From contig AGIF02000001.1 in the NCBI GenBank assembly GCA_000227505.4, forward strand, positions 1,818,035 through 1,882,034: a stretch of DNA of 64,000 nt. Direction: 5' to 3'. The DNA comes from a gamma proteobacterium HIMB55. GTDB lineage: Bacteria > Pseudomonadota > Gammaproteobacteria > Pseudomonadales > Halieaceae. Positions 18,841-28,262 of the stretch are shown one piece after another (positions within the stretch are counted from its first letter, which is position 1; the number at the start of each line of letters is the position of its first letter). A program made the translations under genes and the position numbers. The notes under the pieces are model-generated. The model was not told the origin of the DNA. It searched no databases and was given only the letters and a program-made list of their open reading frames with translations.

Positions 18841-20961
18841 GTGACGATTGCATCGACTAAAACTCATCACCGTGTCTGTCATCTCTGCGAGGCCATGTGT
18901 GGACTCGTCATCAAAACAGAAGGCGACAAAGTTGTTGATATTCGAGGAGACAAAGCAGACCCCTTAAGCCGCGGGCATGTCTGCCCCAAGGCGGTGGCAT
19001 TACAGGATATCCACGAAGATCCGGACCGCTTGAGAAAGCCCTTGAAGCGTATTCGGTCTGCCCCAGGTGTTTACAAGCACGTGGAAATTGAGTGGGACGA
19101 AGCGCTGGATCTCGCAGCCAATGCGCTGGCCGACACCATTGAAAAGCATGGTGTCAACGCAATCGGCGCCTACTTTGGTAACCCATCGGCCCACAACTAC
19201 GGGATGATGACCCACCAGCGAAACCTCTTCCGCAATATCCGCACGCGCAATCGTTTCTCAGCGACGTCCGTAGACCAACTACCGCATCACCTTGTGTCGA
19301 TGTGGATGTACGGACACATGTTGCTCATGCCCATCCCAGATATCGACCGCACGGATTACTTTTTGATGCTTGGCGCCAACCCACTTGCATCAAACGGCAG
19401 CATTTGGACAGTGCCTGATGTCAGAAAGCGAATCAAAGATCTGACGGCTCGCGGTGGGAAATTAGTGGTGGTCGATCCGAGAAGAACCGAGACCGCTGAG
19501 CTTGCGAGTGAGCACCACTTCATCAAGCCCGGGACTGACGCGGCGCTGCTACTTGCGCTCATTCACGTGATCTTCCGCGATGATTTAGTATCACTGGGCG
19601 CCTTAGCAGACTTCACTGACGGACTCGATGAGGTTCGAAATGCTGTTCTGTCTCTTACCCCCCAGTGGGCTTCAAACATCACGGGTGTTGCGGCATCTGA
19701 CATCGAAGCAATTGCCACGGATATGGCAACGGCTAAAGCAGGTATTTGCTACGGGCGTATGGGCGTCAGCACACAGGCTTACGGCACCCTTTGCCAGTGG
19801 GCTATTCAGGTTATCAATGTGATTACGGGCAACCTCGATAAACCGGGCGGTAGTTTATTCACTCGACCCGCAATGGATCAGGTTATGAACAGTAGCCGTG
19901 GCGGCTTTGCACGATTTACCAGCCGCGGGCGCGGACTGCCCGAGTTTAACTATGAACTTCCCGCTGCGGCGCTGGCTGATGAGATTCGGACACCTGGTGA
20001 AGGTCAAATTAAGTTGATGTTTACCGGTGCAGGTAATCCCGTGCTGTCCACACCGAATGGCCGTGCAGTCGATGAAGCTTTCGAAGAGCTCGATTTCATG
20101 ATCTCGCTCGATCCGGCGCTCAACGAAACAACGCGTCATGCCGATGTTATCTTGCCGCCAACCTCACCGTTAGAGCACGATAATTACGATTTTGCTTTTC
20201 ACAATCTAGCCATTAGAAACACGGCTCGCTACACCCCTGCAGTCTTCGACAAGCCCGAAGGTGCGCTTCACGACTGGGAGATTTTCGCAGAGTTAGGAGA
20301 TCGACTGGCAGACCGACTAGGCCTAGAGCCTATGCCCCGAGTACCACCCCACAAAGTGGTCGACGCGGCCCTTCAAGCAGGCCCCTACGGACGAGACTCG
20401 GAGTGGAATCTGAGCATCGAAAAACTGAAGGAATATCCATCCGGTATCGACTTTGGTCCGCTGGAGCCCTCTTGCCCTGAGCGGCTCCAGACAGCCGACA
20501 AGCGCATTCCACTGGCGATTCCAGAAGCGTTAGCGGATATCACTCGCCTACTGTCGGATGTGACGATAAATGAGGGTAGCTATCGATTGATTGGCCGTCG
20601 CAACGTGCGTGACAACAATTCGTGGATGCACAACCACCAGCGATTGGTGAAAGGAAAATCGAGGTGCAATCTACTTATGCACCCGGACGATGTGGCAAGA
20701 GAGGGATGGTCGGAAGGCATGCAAGTGACGATTAAGAGTCGCGTTGGTGAGATCACCGCAGAGCTATCATCCTCAACCGAAGTCATGCCCGGAGTAATCA
20801 GTTTGCCACATGGTTATGGCCACGGATTGCAGGGCACGCGCTCAGAAGTCGCGAACACACATGCGGGCGTGAGCTGTAACGACGTGACTGACGAGCAGTT
20901 CCTCGATCAGCTCTCGGGGAACGCAGCTATCAATGGGGTGCCGGTAGAGCTTTCTGTATAA
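18841..20961 (+). CDS. Molybdopterin-dependent oxidoreductase with N-terminal [4Fe-4S] cluster
   Basis: 706 residues of the bis-MGD (formate dehydrogenase/DMSO reductase) superfamily. The N-terminal cluster motif is Cys13-x2-Cys16-x3-Cys20-x27-Cys48, with Lys50 after the last Cys as in electron-transferring members. The C-terminal MopB domain (about 580-700) has RNVRDNNSWMHN and LPHGYGHG. The Mo ligand is not certain; the candidate loop is SATSVDQLPHH. No signal peptide is seen, so it is probably cytoplasmic. No partner subunit lies adjacent, so the substrate cannot be named. The start is GTG 18841. Confidence 0.88.
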   Translation: MTIASTKTHHRVCHLCEAMCGLVIKTEGDKVVDIRGDKADPLSRGHVCPKAVALQDIHEDPDRLRKPLKRIRSAPGVYKHVEIEWDEALDLAANALADTIEKHGVNAIGAYFGNPSAHNYGMMTHQRNLFRNIRTRNRFSATSVDQLPHHLVSMWMYGHMLLMPIPDIDRTDYFLMLGANPLASNGSIWTVPDVRKRIKDLTARGGKLVVVDPRRTETAELASEHHFIKPGTDAALLLALIHVIFRDDLVSLGALADFTDGLDEVRNAVLSLTPQWASNITGVAASDIEAIATDMATAKAGICYGRMGVSTQAYGTLCQWAIQVINVITGNLDKPGGSLFTRPAMDQVMNSSRGGFARFTSRGRGLPEFNYELPAAALADEIRTPGEGQIKLMFTGAGNPVLSTPNGRAVDEAFEELDFMISLDPALNETTRHADVILPPTSPLEHDNYDFAFHNLAIRNTARYTPAVFDKPEGALHDWEIFAELGDRLADRLGLEPMPRVPPHKVVDAALQAGPYGRDSEWNLSIEKLKEYPSGIDFGPLEPSCPERLQTADKRIPLAIPEALADITRLLSDVTINEGSYRLIGRRNVRDNNSWMHNHQRLVKGKSRCNLLMHPDDVAREGWSEGMQVTIKSRVGEITAELSSSTEVMPGVISLPHGYGHGLQGTRSEVANTHAGVSCNDVTDEQFLDQLSGNAAINGVPVELSV

Positions 20962-21199
20962 ATCGTTAAGCGAACGAAGCATAGCCTCCAGGGGACTCGA
21001 CGCCGAGCAAGAGCTGCGAGACTCAGCAGCTTCGCAGATTAATCCGTTTGAATCTGGTTCTGTGCTATCAGACTTCGGGGTTTGGGCGAAATGAGCACCT
21101 GCAGATGGTTTGCGTAGGGTGTTTACGTCTCGACAATCGGGCTGCTCCTTGAGTAGCCTTGCTGAGCAAATTAAAAAAACCACAAGGAAAAAGTGAATC

Positions 21200-21577
21200 A
21201 TGTTTAGTCATATCATGCTGGGCGCCTCGGACATCGAAGCCTCCAAAAAGTTCTACGACGCTGCACTCGGTGCTCTTGGTTATGGACCTGGAGTTATGGA
21301 TCCAAAGGGTCGTGTTTTTTACATAACCGACACTGGCATCTTTGCACTCTCAACGCCAATCGACGGCAATCCTGCGACCGCCGCTAACGGCGGCACTATC
21401 GGTTTTGCTTCACCCAGCGTCGAAGCCTCAGAAGCCTGGCATGCTGCCGGTTTGGCCAACGGCGGCACAGATTGTGAGGATCCACCCGGCGTACGCGATG
21501 GTGATATGGGCCCTATCCACCTGGCCTACCTCCGAGACCCATCGGGCAATAAGATTTGCACACTGCTAAGAGTCTAA
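21200..21577 (+). CDS. VOC-superfamily (glyoxalase/bleomycin-resistance fold) protein
   Basis: 125 residues with the paired beta-alpha-beta-beta-beta module: FSHIMLGASDIEASKKFYDAAL at the start and HLAYLRDPSGNKI at the end. His4 and a C-terminal acidic position could bind metal. VOC members include lyases, dioxygenases and resistance proteins; the specific role is open. Its 3' end overlaps the next gene by 22 bp, implying co-expression with the cytochrome/propeller protein. Confidence 0.85.
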   Translation: MFSHIMLGASDIEASKKFYDAALGALGYGPGVMDPKGRVFYITDTGIFALSTPIDGNPATAANGGTIGFASPSVEASEAWHAAGLANGGTDCEDPPGVRDGDMGPIHLAYLRDPSGNKICTLLRV

Positions 21578-22770
21578 TAGCTCGCCTCACTGCTTTGCTC
21601 GCCCTATTCGTGGGCGAGCAGAGCTTTGGTCAAACAAACGACCTACCCTTCGATTATGACGTCGCGGTTGATGTCAAACAGACCTGTTCTGCGTGCCATG
21701 GATTGCGCTACCTTGACCGAGCACAAGGCTACGACACAAGCGCCGAGTGGTCGCACCTTATCAACAGCATGGTCGCGTTACCGGCTGCTCGGCTGGGTGC
21801 AATTAGTGACTACCTCGCGAGCCAATATCCACACAAGCCCGAGAAAGCGCCACGGCTAATTGATGGCCACATAGACATTGTCATCGATGAATGGGTGACA
21901 CCGACACTCGGCCAGCGAACGCGGGACCCCATTGAAGCTCTAGACGGCGCTATTTGGTGGACAGGCATGTGGGCCTCTCTCGTTGGTCACCTTGATCCGG
22001 AAACTGGTGCGATGAAGGAATACCCGCTGCCAAGCTCCGCACGTCCGCACTCGATCGTGCCTGACGAAAAAGGGTTTATTTGGTACACCGGGAACAGTAA
22101 CGGAACCATTGGCCGACTAAATCCTGCTGACGGGAGTATTAAAGAATTCCCAACTAAAGCACGAGATCCGCATACCGCAGTCTTCCACCCCAATGGCAAA
22201 CTTTATTTCACCAGCCAGCACTCAAATATGCTCGGTTGCCTCGACCCTGAATCAAGTGAGGTCATTGAAATAGAGACGCGTCGCAAACCCTACGGCATCA
22301 AAGTGGGCGCCGGAGGTGATCTATTTATCGCCTTTAACGGCACGAATGCGATTGGCCGGATGGATGCTGATAGCTTGGAGGTTTCTTACTATCCGGTTCC
22401 CGATGAGCGCACGCGCATCCGCAGACTCGATATCGATAGCAAAGGCGACGTTTGGTTCGTGAATTCCTCGCTCGGAAAAATCGGCAAGTTAGCGATCGAG
22501 ACGGGCGAGATTACTCAGTGGGACTCACCGAGTGGAGAGCGTTCACACCCCTACTCGATGACGGTGATCGATGACGTGGTTTGGTACAACGAGAGCGGCA
22601 TGCGACCTGACGCTTTGGTGCGCTTTGACCCACGAACTGAGACGTTTCAAAGCTGGGCCATGCCATCGGGTATTGGCATCATTCGGCATACCTGGAAGAC
22701 GCGCGATGGCGATCTTTTAATTCATCAGAGCAGTTCCAATCGTGTGGGGCGCGTCCGCATTGCAAAGTAA
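21556..22770 (+). CDS. Secreted cytochrome c / virginiamycin B lyase-like beta-propeller fusion
   Basis: 404 residues. A signal peptide (residues 1-25, LTALLALFV core) is followed by a c-type heme motif CSACH (Cys44-Cys47-His48) in a small domain of about 70 residues, with Met72 as a possible axial ligand. The rest is a propeller of repeated blades with Vgb-like motifs (GAIWWTGMWASLVGHLDPETG, GFIWYTGNSNGTIGRLNP, GDVWFVNSSLGKIGKL; each a separate blade). Vgb lyases linearise streptogramins, but many homologues have unknown roles. A heme domain in front suggests a periplasmic electron-transfer or sensing role. The start is a TTG inside the VOC gene. Confidence 0.8.
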   Translation: MHTAKSLIARLTALLALFVGEQSFGQTNDLPFDYDVAVDVKQTCSACHGLRYLDRAQGYDTSAEWSHLINSMVALPAARLGAISDYLASQYPHKPEKAPRLIDGHIDIVIDEWVTPTLGQRTRDPIEALDGAIWWTGMWASLVGHLDPETGAMKEYPLPSSARPHSIVPDEKGFIWYTGNSNGTIGRLNPADGSIKEFPTKARDPHTAVFHPNGKLYFTSQHSNMLGCLDPESSEVIEIETRRKPYGIKVGAGGDLFIAFNGTNAIGRMDADSLEVSYYPVPDERTRIRRLDIDSKGDVWFVNSSLGKIGKLAIETGEITQWDSPSGERSHPYSMTVIDDVVWYNESGMRPDALVRFDPRTETFQSWAMPSGIGIIRHTWKTRDGDLLIHQSSSNRVGRVRIAK

Positions 22771-23068
22771 CAATGAGGCCGACGCAAAAGCACGTGTTTT
22801 ACTGACCGTAAGCCAGATCCCCAGGGGTAGAGTCTCTTCGTTTGGGCGAATTGCTGAGGCTGCGGGCTTTCCCAGAAAGGCGCGGTGGGTTGGCAGAATT
22901 CTCAGCCAGCTGCCGAGTGATACGGAGATACCGTGGCATCGCGTACTTGGTCACAGTGGGCATATAACCTGCCCCCGAAAAGACCTCGCACAGTCTCGTC
23001 TGGAAAGCGAGGGTGTCGAAGTTCAGCAATTCAAAGTGAGTATGAAGCGGCATGCCTGGCCGGACTAA
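22742..23068 (+). CDS. Alkyltransferase-like protein (ATL), MGMT homologue lacking the acceptor Cys
   Basis: 108 residues covering the MGMT DNA-binding domain only. The methyl-acceptor motif PCHRV of MGMT reads PWHRV here (Trp65), the defining change of ATL proteins. These bind O6-alkylguanine, flip it, and recruit nucleotide excision repair instead of dealkylating. The helix-turn-helix region RGRVSSFGRIAEAAG and the arginine finger area are intact. The start is uncertain: GTG 22742 (overlapping the previous gene by 29 bp) or TTG 22760. Confidence 0.9.
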   Translation: MWGASALQSNNEADAKARVLLTVSQIPRGRVSSFGRIAEAAGFPRKARWVGRILSQLPSDTEIPWHRVLGHSGHITCPRKDLAQSRLESEGVEVQQFKVSMKRHAWPD

Positions 23069-23216
23069 TCACGTATATGTCTGCCCTACTAACACCTAGC
23101 AGTCTCCCTAAAGAGGGATGCAAGCGGTAGAAAGAACCTACCCGATTATTGAAGAGCCGTTCGCGCTCAGCCTGAGCGCTCTCATATTGGTGGCTCAACC
23201 CTAATGAGGGCCAGTA

Positions 23217-24197
23217 TTAACAATCGGGTCGGATTACCAGCTTCCCAATAACCTCTCGATTTTCCAACATTCTAAAGCCCTCAAGCGTTTCAGACAGTGG
23301 CAGCTCACCATGAATATAGGGCCGTGTCCTGCCCTCCTCAGCCCATTGCCAGATGGTATTTAGGTTTTCCTCGCCCTTTTCGGGGAATTTGCGGCCGTAC
23401 TCGCCCGCGCGCACCCCTACGACCGAGAAACCCTTTATGAGGGGCATGTTTGAGGGCACTGAGGCGATCCGACCGCTGGTAAAACCAATGACGAGAAGTC
23501 GACCGTCAAAATTGATACAGCGAATACTTTCATCAAAAACATCACCCCCAACAGGATCATAAATAACGTCAGCCCCTCTACCGTGGGTAAGTGCCTTTAT
23601 CTCTTCACGAAACCCGCCCTCGGTATTGATGACGTGGTCTGCTCCCTGCGCTGTGACCTGCTCGAACTTCTCGTCACGTCCCCCGGTCGCAATAACGGTC
23701 GCACCCAAAAGCTTGCCGATATCAACCGCAGCCATACCCACACCACCGCTGGCTCCGTGTACTAGCAGCGTTTCTCCCGCTTGTAGGTTACCTCTTCGCA
23801 CCAACGCGACATATGCGGTTAGGTAAGCCACCTGATATGAGGCCGCTTCCGCGAAACTCATATGAGTGGGCTTTTTACGGAGCCCTTCAACCGGAACACA
23901 GACATACTCAGACAACCCACCAAAGCGCATACCCGCAACGACAGCATCTCCAAGATCAAACCCGGAAACACCTTCACCGATTGCATCTATTTCACCTGAG
24001 GTATCCATCCCCGGCGTGAACGGTGGATCGAGTTTCAATTGGTACTTTCCTTGGCACAGTAGAAGATCAGGAAAATTGAGACTAGCCGCCTTTATGCGGA
24101 GTCTTACTTCTCCCGGGGCGGGCTCAGGTAGGGGTAAATGACTCACTGATACACCCGAAAAATCATCGGAGAGGGCGTGGCACACAAGAGCTCGCAT
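23217..24197 (-). CDS. Quinone oxidoreductase-like MDR family protein
   Basis: 326 residues from ATG 24197, selected because GAGG lies seven bases upstream; the frame reaches a TTG at 24209. It is a medium-chain dehydrogenase without catalytic or structural zinc. The GroES-like N-domain has SLNFPDLLLCQGKY and PFTPGMDTSGEI. The Rossmann domain has LVHGASGGVGMAAVDIGK and the QOR signature-like VIYDPVGGD. It would use NADPH on quinones or enoyl-type substrates. No pathway neighbour identifies the substrate. Confidence 0.88.
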   Translation of the reverse strand: MRALVCHALSDDFSGVSVSHLPLPEPAPGEVRLRIKAASLNFPDLLLCQGKYQLKLDPPFTPGMDTSGEIDAIGEGVSGFDLGDAVVAGMRFGGLSEYVCVPVEGLRKKPTHMSFAEAASYQVAYLTAYVALVRRGNLQAGETLLVHGASGGVGMAAVDIGKLLGATVIATGGRDEKFEQVTAQGADHVINTEGGFREEIKALTHGRGADVIYDPVGGDVFDESIRCINFDGRLLVIGFTSGRIASVPSNMPLIKGFSVVGVRAGEYGRKFPEKGEENLNTIWQWAEEGRTRPYIHGELPLSETLEGFRMLENREVIGKLVIRPDC

Positions 24198-24276
24198 AGA
24201 TTTCCTCAAAAAGTGACTTGGATCGATTAGATTCTAGGTCATTTAACAAGCGACTCTGGCTTGTAATCTAACAGCT

Positions 24277-26268
24277 TTACCCGCGAGATAAGTGTTGTTC
24301 AAGCGAGGCGAGACCTTTCTCAAATGCTGTCCTTGCATATTTTAGGCTGTCAGCCTGTGGCATCTCTCCACGTGCAAACTGCGATTCAATCGACGCCATA
24401 GATTCGCTTAGCGCGAGCAAACCTAAAGCCCTGCTGCTGCTTTTCAGCGTATGAGCGGCCCGTTCGGCATCCTCAACGCTGCGCTCTTCAGCGGCCACCT
24501 CAAGCGCTGCAAGATTCTCTTGCCCCTCATTTCGGAGACTTTCGAGTAATCCTCGAACGACATTTGCACCAAGAAGGGAGCACATCTCATCGCTTTGACT
24601 CGGGTCAAAAAATAATGGAGCGGCCTGCGGTGCCAAGTCCTCAAATTCAGGTATCTCGGTGTGAATATCAAACAGATTGTCAAACTCGGCCGCAATCGCG
24701 TCGCGCTTAAACGGCTTGGTGATAAAGCCAACCATTCCACTCAAGAGCGCCTTCTGTTTTTCCTCTTCTTGAGAGTAGGCACTGAGCGCTACGAGTATGG
24801 TATTTGCACATTGAGGCAACTTCCCAAGACGCTCTGCGACCTCGTACCCCGTCATATCAGGAAGATTAATATCTAAGAGCGCTACGTCAAAAGGGACACT
24901 CGTTCGCTCGGTGAGCTTAATTGCCTCGTCGCCTGTCATAGCCGTGGTTACGTCGAACCCTAGGCTACGCAATAGCTGCGCATTGAGGGTGAGGTTCGTA
25001 ATGGAGTCGTCTAGCAACAACAGTCGCTTGTCAAACGTAGAGATCTGAGCAGCTGCAGCGGAACCATCGATCGGATCTGCGTTTACAGAAGGCACCAAGG
25101 GTAAGGTAACGATGAATAACGCACCCCCTGATTCAGACTCACCGACCGTGATAGAACCGCCCATGGTTTGAACGTGAGCCTCGCTCATGCTGAGCCCCAA
25201 ACCTGTCCCAACAGAGCCTTGAGTTGCAGAGCTGACCCCGGTTTCAAACGGTGAAAATACTTGCCTACGAAGACTCCTTGGAATACCGGGACCGGAATCA
25301 GCAACCTGGAAAATTACCTCATGATCTGCATCTACGGAGCTATTTGACACAGCCACTTTCAGATCAACTGTGCCTTCTTCCGTGAACTTCACCGCGTTAC
25401 TCAGCAGATTAATCAGGACCTCTTTAAGGAGTAGATCCGCACACCAATATTGAGCGTGCACATCATCGTTTACAGTAACTGATAGCGTAAGCCCCTTCTC
25501 TGTTGCAGTCGCCATAAAGAGCTTATGGAGTGACTGGCCAAGGTGCCTCAAATCCGTCGCCACCTTAAATTGCTCGGCCCCGCTTTTGTTGTTGGCCGCA
25601 TCACCCAAGGCAAAATTGATGACCTCGGTAGCGCGGTCCATACTGGCTTCTGCCATCGATAAAAGATCGAGCGTTTGCTCATCCTTTATTTTGTCCGATA
25701 ACAAGGTCAAGGCGCTGCTAACGCCCATCAACGGCGTCCTAACTTCGTGACTGATACGATTGAAGAACTGTTGGCGAACTTCCCCTTGCCTCTCTACCTC
25801 GACCTTCGCACTCTCCAAATCGCGATTAAGATTCTGTAAGTCTTCGAGCATTTTCTGCTGTGAGGAAAGCAGCAGTAATTGGTCCATTTGCGAGTCGTGA
25901 ACGGGAAAATCATCGAAATTTGGCTCTGACTCTGGATACTTTTCATTCATCCATGCCATCCATGGAACACCTACAAAAAGTATTCCGCCCCGTTCCATAT
26001 CCGAGGCAATTATCTGGCCTCTCACCGCGAGCCGTAACTGCGCACTGAAGGCTAGATAAAGTCGGCCCGGCGTGGCCAGCGCCTCTTTCGGCCCGCCTCG
26101 GAAACGCGCGGGGCGTTTGAACTGGAGGTCCTCAAAAAATCGAAAATCGGTTTCGCCACTGCCGTCGAGTCTGGCTTCAACAAAGGGCGATACACGACGT
26201 GTCGCTCCGTCTTCGCTAATCTCGATAAGGACGGTGAATAGCTCCGATAAGAGGTCCCACTGCGACAT
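24277..26268 (-). CDS. H-NOX-associated hybrid histidine kinase (HNOBA sensor-kinase-REC-HPt)
   Basis: 663 residues, no membrane helix. An HNOBA-like sensor domain (about 1-135: VRGQIIASD, ILFVGVPWMAW, FPVHDSQMDQLLLL) is followed by a coiled coil (135-165). The kinase core has His174 (SHEVRTPL), the N box around 284-296, G boxes DSGPGIP (325-330) and GTGLGLS (354-360). A receiver follows with Asp466 (LLDINLPD), and a C-terminal HPt has His606 (AHTLKSSSRALG). The H-NOX gene ends 9 bp upstream. By analogy with known H-NOX/kinase pairs, NO-bound H-NOX should inhibit autophosphorylation, and the HPt would relay phosphate to the response regulator. Confidence 0.93.
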   Translation of the reverse strand: MSQWDLLSELFTVLIEISEDGATRRVSPFVEARLDGSGETDFRFFEDLQFKRPARFRGGPKEALATPGRLYLAFSAQLRLAVRGQIIASDMERGGILFVGVPWMAWMNEKYPESEPNFDDFPVHDSQMDQLLLLSSQQKMLEDLQNLNRDLESAKVEVERQGEVRQQFFNRISHEVRTPLMGVSSALTLLSDKIKDEQTLDLLSMAEASMDRATEVINFALGDAANNKSGAEQFKVATDLRHLGQSLHKLFMATATEKGLTLSVTVNDDVHAQYWCADLLLKEVLINLLSNAVKFTEEGTVDLKVAVSNSSVDADHEVIFQVADSGPGIPRSLRRQVFSPFETGVSSATQGSVGTGLGLSMSEAHVQTMGGSITVGESESGGALFIVTLPLVPSVNADPIDGSAAAAQISTFDKRLLLLDDSITNLTLNAQLLRSLGFDVTTAMTGDEAIKLTERTSVPFDVALLDINLPDMTGYEVAERLGKLPQCANTILVALSAYSQEEEKQKALLSGMVGFITKPFKRDAIAAEFDNLFDIHTEIPEFEDLAPQAAPLFFDPSQSDEMCSLLGANVVRGLLESLRNEGQENLAALEVAAEERSVEDAERAAHTLKSSSRALGLLALSESMASIESQFARGEMPQADSLKYARTAFEKGLASLEQHLSRG

Positions 26269-26277
26269 ATAGTCTGC

Positions 26278-26829
26278 TTAGCGCTCCATCAATAAGTGGA
26301 ACTTTGTGTGAGTTCCGTCGCTGGGCGACAAATCTTCAACAGACTCGATTGACATAGGCTCATTAAAGCGCTCGCTTAACGCCACCAAAAGTCCCGCGAC
26401 AAAACTATTCAACCCCTCTCGGTGACTGATGTACTCGACCTCCATTTTATCGTTTTCTAGCTCGCTCACGCGAAACTCAGGGGGTTCATAGTCAAGGAAC
26501 GTAGTGCTTATGCGATCGTGCAACGCATTAAGATTTCCCAAAAACTCAAGCATCGTACTACCCGTAGAGCGCGCCAAGGCGTCGTAATCTCTCGCCAACG
26601 TATGGTTCACCCAATGCTGACCGAAGGCGTGAAGCGCCGTATCCACATCAATTCCCAACGCATCTGAGGCTGCTACTGCAAGCCGAAACGTGATTTCGTC
26701 GTCGTAACTGCGCATCGCAAGAAAGCTATCGCTCGGAACACCCGCTTTTGCAAGCACTTGCTCCCAAACCGCATCGCCGTGCCCCTCGGTCACCATATCT
26801 CTGAGGGATTTGTTGATAACACCGTACAT
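26278..26829 (-). CDS. H-NOX heme nitric-oxide sensor
   Basis: 183 residues, a stand-alone H-NOX domain. The proximal heme ligand is His104 (LNALHDRIS), and the heme-propionate motif YxSxR is Tyr133-Ser135-Arg137 (YISHR). N-terminal MYGVINKSLRDMV matches the family start (MxGxI/V). No distal-pocket Tyr that would stabilise O2 is obvious, so a selective NO sensor is expected, as in other facultative or aerobic proteobacteria. It lies between the NtrC-type regulator (42 bp) and the kinase (9 bp), on one message. Confidence 0.95.
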   Translation of the reverse strand: MYGVINKSLRDMVTEGHGDAVWEQVLAKAGVPSDSFLAMRSYDDEITFRLAVAASDALGIDVDTALHAFGQHWVNHTLARDYDALARSTGSTMLEFLGNLNALHDRISTTFLDYEPPEFRVSELENDKMEVEYISHREGLNSFVAGLLVALSERFNEPMSIESVEDLSPSDGTHTKFHLLMER

Positions 26830-26870
26830 AAGCCTAACTCCTGCTGACTGCGTGACGATTTATCGCTAAC

Positions 26871-28235
26871 TTAATCGTCCTTCCACGCCTGAACTTTGCG
26901 ATAAATGGTGGAAGGAGCAACTTCGAGCAAGGTTGCCGCGCGATTGATGTTGCCGTCGCTCACATCTATGGCGTGCTGAATCGCTTCTTTCTCGACGATC
27001 CATAAAGGCCTGACTCCCTCAACATCTCCATCAGATGGACTTACGGGACTACCGGAAGCGCGTGAATCCTCGGGCTGACTATCAAATTGTCCAATAGCCT
27101 CATCGATGATATCCACGTTAATGTCAGACCCAATCAACATAGTCGCAACCCAGCGCAACATGTTTTCCAACTGGCGAACATTTCCCGGCCATGCATAGCT
27201 TACTAGGCGGTCTTCGGATTGTTTCGATAGGGCTTCGAACGTTTTACCGGTCTCAGTGGCGAGTCGCTTCAAAATAGTGGTTGCCAGATTTGGAATGTCA
27301 TCGAGGCGCTCCCTGAGAGGTGGCAGTCGAATTGGCAACACCTGAAGTCGGTAATACAAATCTTCTCGCAACCGTCCAGCCCTGACCTCTTCCAACAGAT
27401 CGCGATTGGAAGAGGCAATGACGCGTACATCAGCGGACATTTCTCTGTCAGCACCTAGCGATCGAAAGACTCCACTCTCTATAAACCGTAAGAGTGATGA
27501 CTGCGCCGCATAGTCCAGCTCAGCAACCTCATCTAGAAATAAACTGCCACCCTCGGCGCGTGACACCAACCCTCGATGTATCCAGCCAGCACCACCGTCT
27601 CTAGCATCTTCACCGAAAAATTCTTTTTCAAAGTTGACGACTGAGGTTGCAGCACAGTCAACGACCACAAAAGGCTCAGCAGCGCGCGCAGAAAGATCAT
27701 GCACAGCTCGAGCGGCTAACTCCTTGCCCGTGCCGCTCTCGCCGAGGACAAGCACCGTTCCATCAGCTGCTGCAATTCGCTCTACTGCGTCGTATACGGC
27801 ACGCATAGGTGGCGATGAACCAATCAAGCCACCCAGCTGACCTCGCTTTTGAGACAGAGAGTCGATCTGATCGTTAAGTTCTTTGCGGCGCATTGCGTTT
27901 TGAACGGTCACCCGCAGACGAATAGAATCGAAGGGTTTAGCGAGGAAATCAGCGGCGCCCTTGTCGAGTGCTCGCTCGGCCCATTCTGTACCGTGCCCCG
28001 TCATGACAACGCTTACTGGCGCGGGAGTCATACGGCCAGTCTCGGAGAGCAAATCGAGGCCGTTCCCGTCAGGAAGTTCAATATCGAGTAATACGAAATC
28101 TGGCTTCAGGCGAGACAAACTTGCTCGGGCATCATCCAACGTTGTTACGGTGTGGATTTCTAGCCCTAAGCCAGCAAGATAAGCCTCATAAATGGCGCAC
28201 AGGGTTGAGCTATCTTCAACGATCAATGCTTTCAT
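26871..28235 (-). CDS. NtrC-type response regulator lacking the GAFTGA motif
   Basis: 454 residues: receiver (1-120, phospho-acceptor Asp51 in LLDIELPD), AAA+ domain (about 135-370, Walker A GESGTGKE 165-172, Walker B SLFLDEV 231-237), and a Fis-type HTH at the C-terminus (NINRAATLLEVAPSTIYRK). The sigma54-contact loop GAFTGA, expected near residues 213-219, reads EDARDGGAGWIHRG, so normal sigma54 activation is unlikely. A repressor or sigma70-type regulator is more plausible, comparable with HnoC of Shewanella, whose phosphorylation relieves repression. It lies 27 bp downstream of the HD-GYP gene. Confidence 0.92.
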   Translation of the reverse strand: MKALIVEDSSTLCAIYEAYLAGLGLEIHTVTTLDDARASLSRLKPDFVLLDIELPDGNGLDLLSETGRMTPAPVSVVMTGHGTEWAERALDKGAADFLAKPFDSIRLRVTVQNAMRRKELNDQIDSLSQKRGQLGGLIGSSPPMRAVYDAVERIAAADGTVLVLGESGTGKELAARAVHDLSARAAEPFVVVDCAATSVVNFEKEFFGEDARDGGAGWIHRGLVSRAEGGSLFLDEVAELDYAAQSSLLRFIESGVFRSLGADREMSADVRVIASSNRDLLEEVRAGRLREDLYYRLQVLPIRLPPLRERLDDIPNLATTILKRLATETGKTFEALSKQSEDRLVSYAWPGNVRQLENMLRWVATMLIGSDINVDIIDEAIGQFDSQPEDSRASGSPVSPSDGDVEGVRPLWIVEKEAIQHAIDVSDGNINRAATLLEVAPSTIYRKVQAWKDD

Positions 28236-28262
28236 GTCTTGCCCCCCTTGCCCCAGACTGAT

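Noticed and set aside
23163-23179. Inverted repeat gcgctca-gcc-tgagcgc after the ATL gene
   Set aside because: Short, 3-nt loop and no T run on either strand; not enough to call a terminator.
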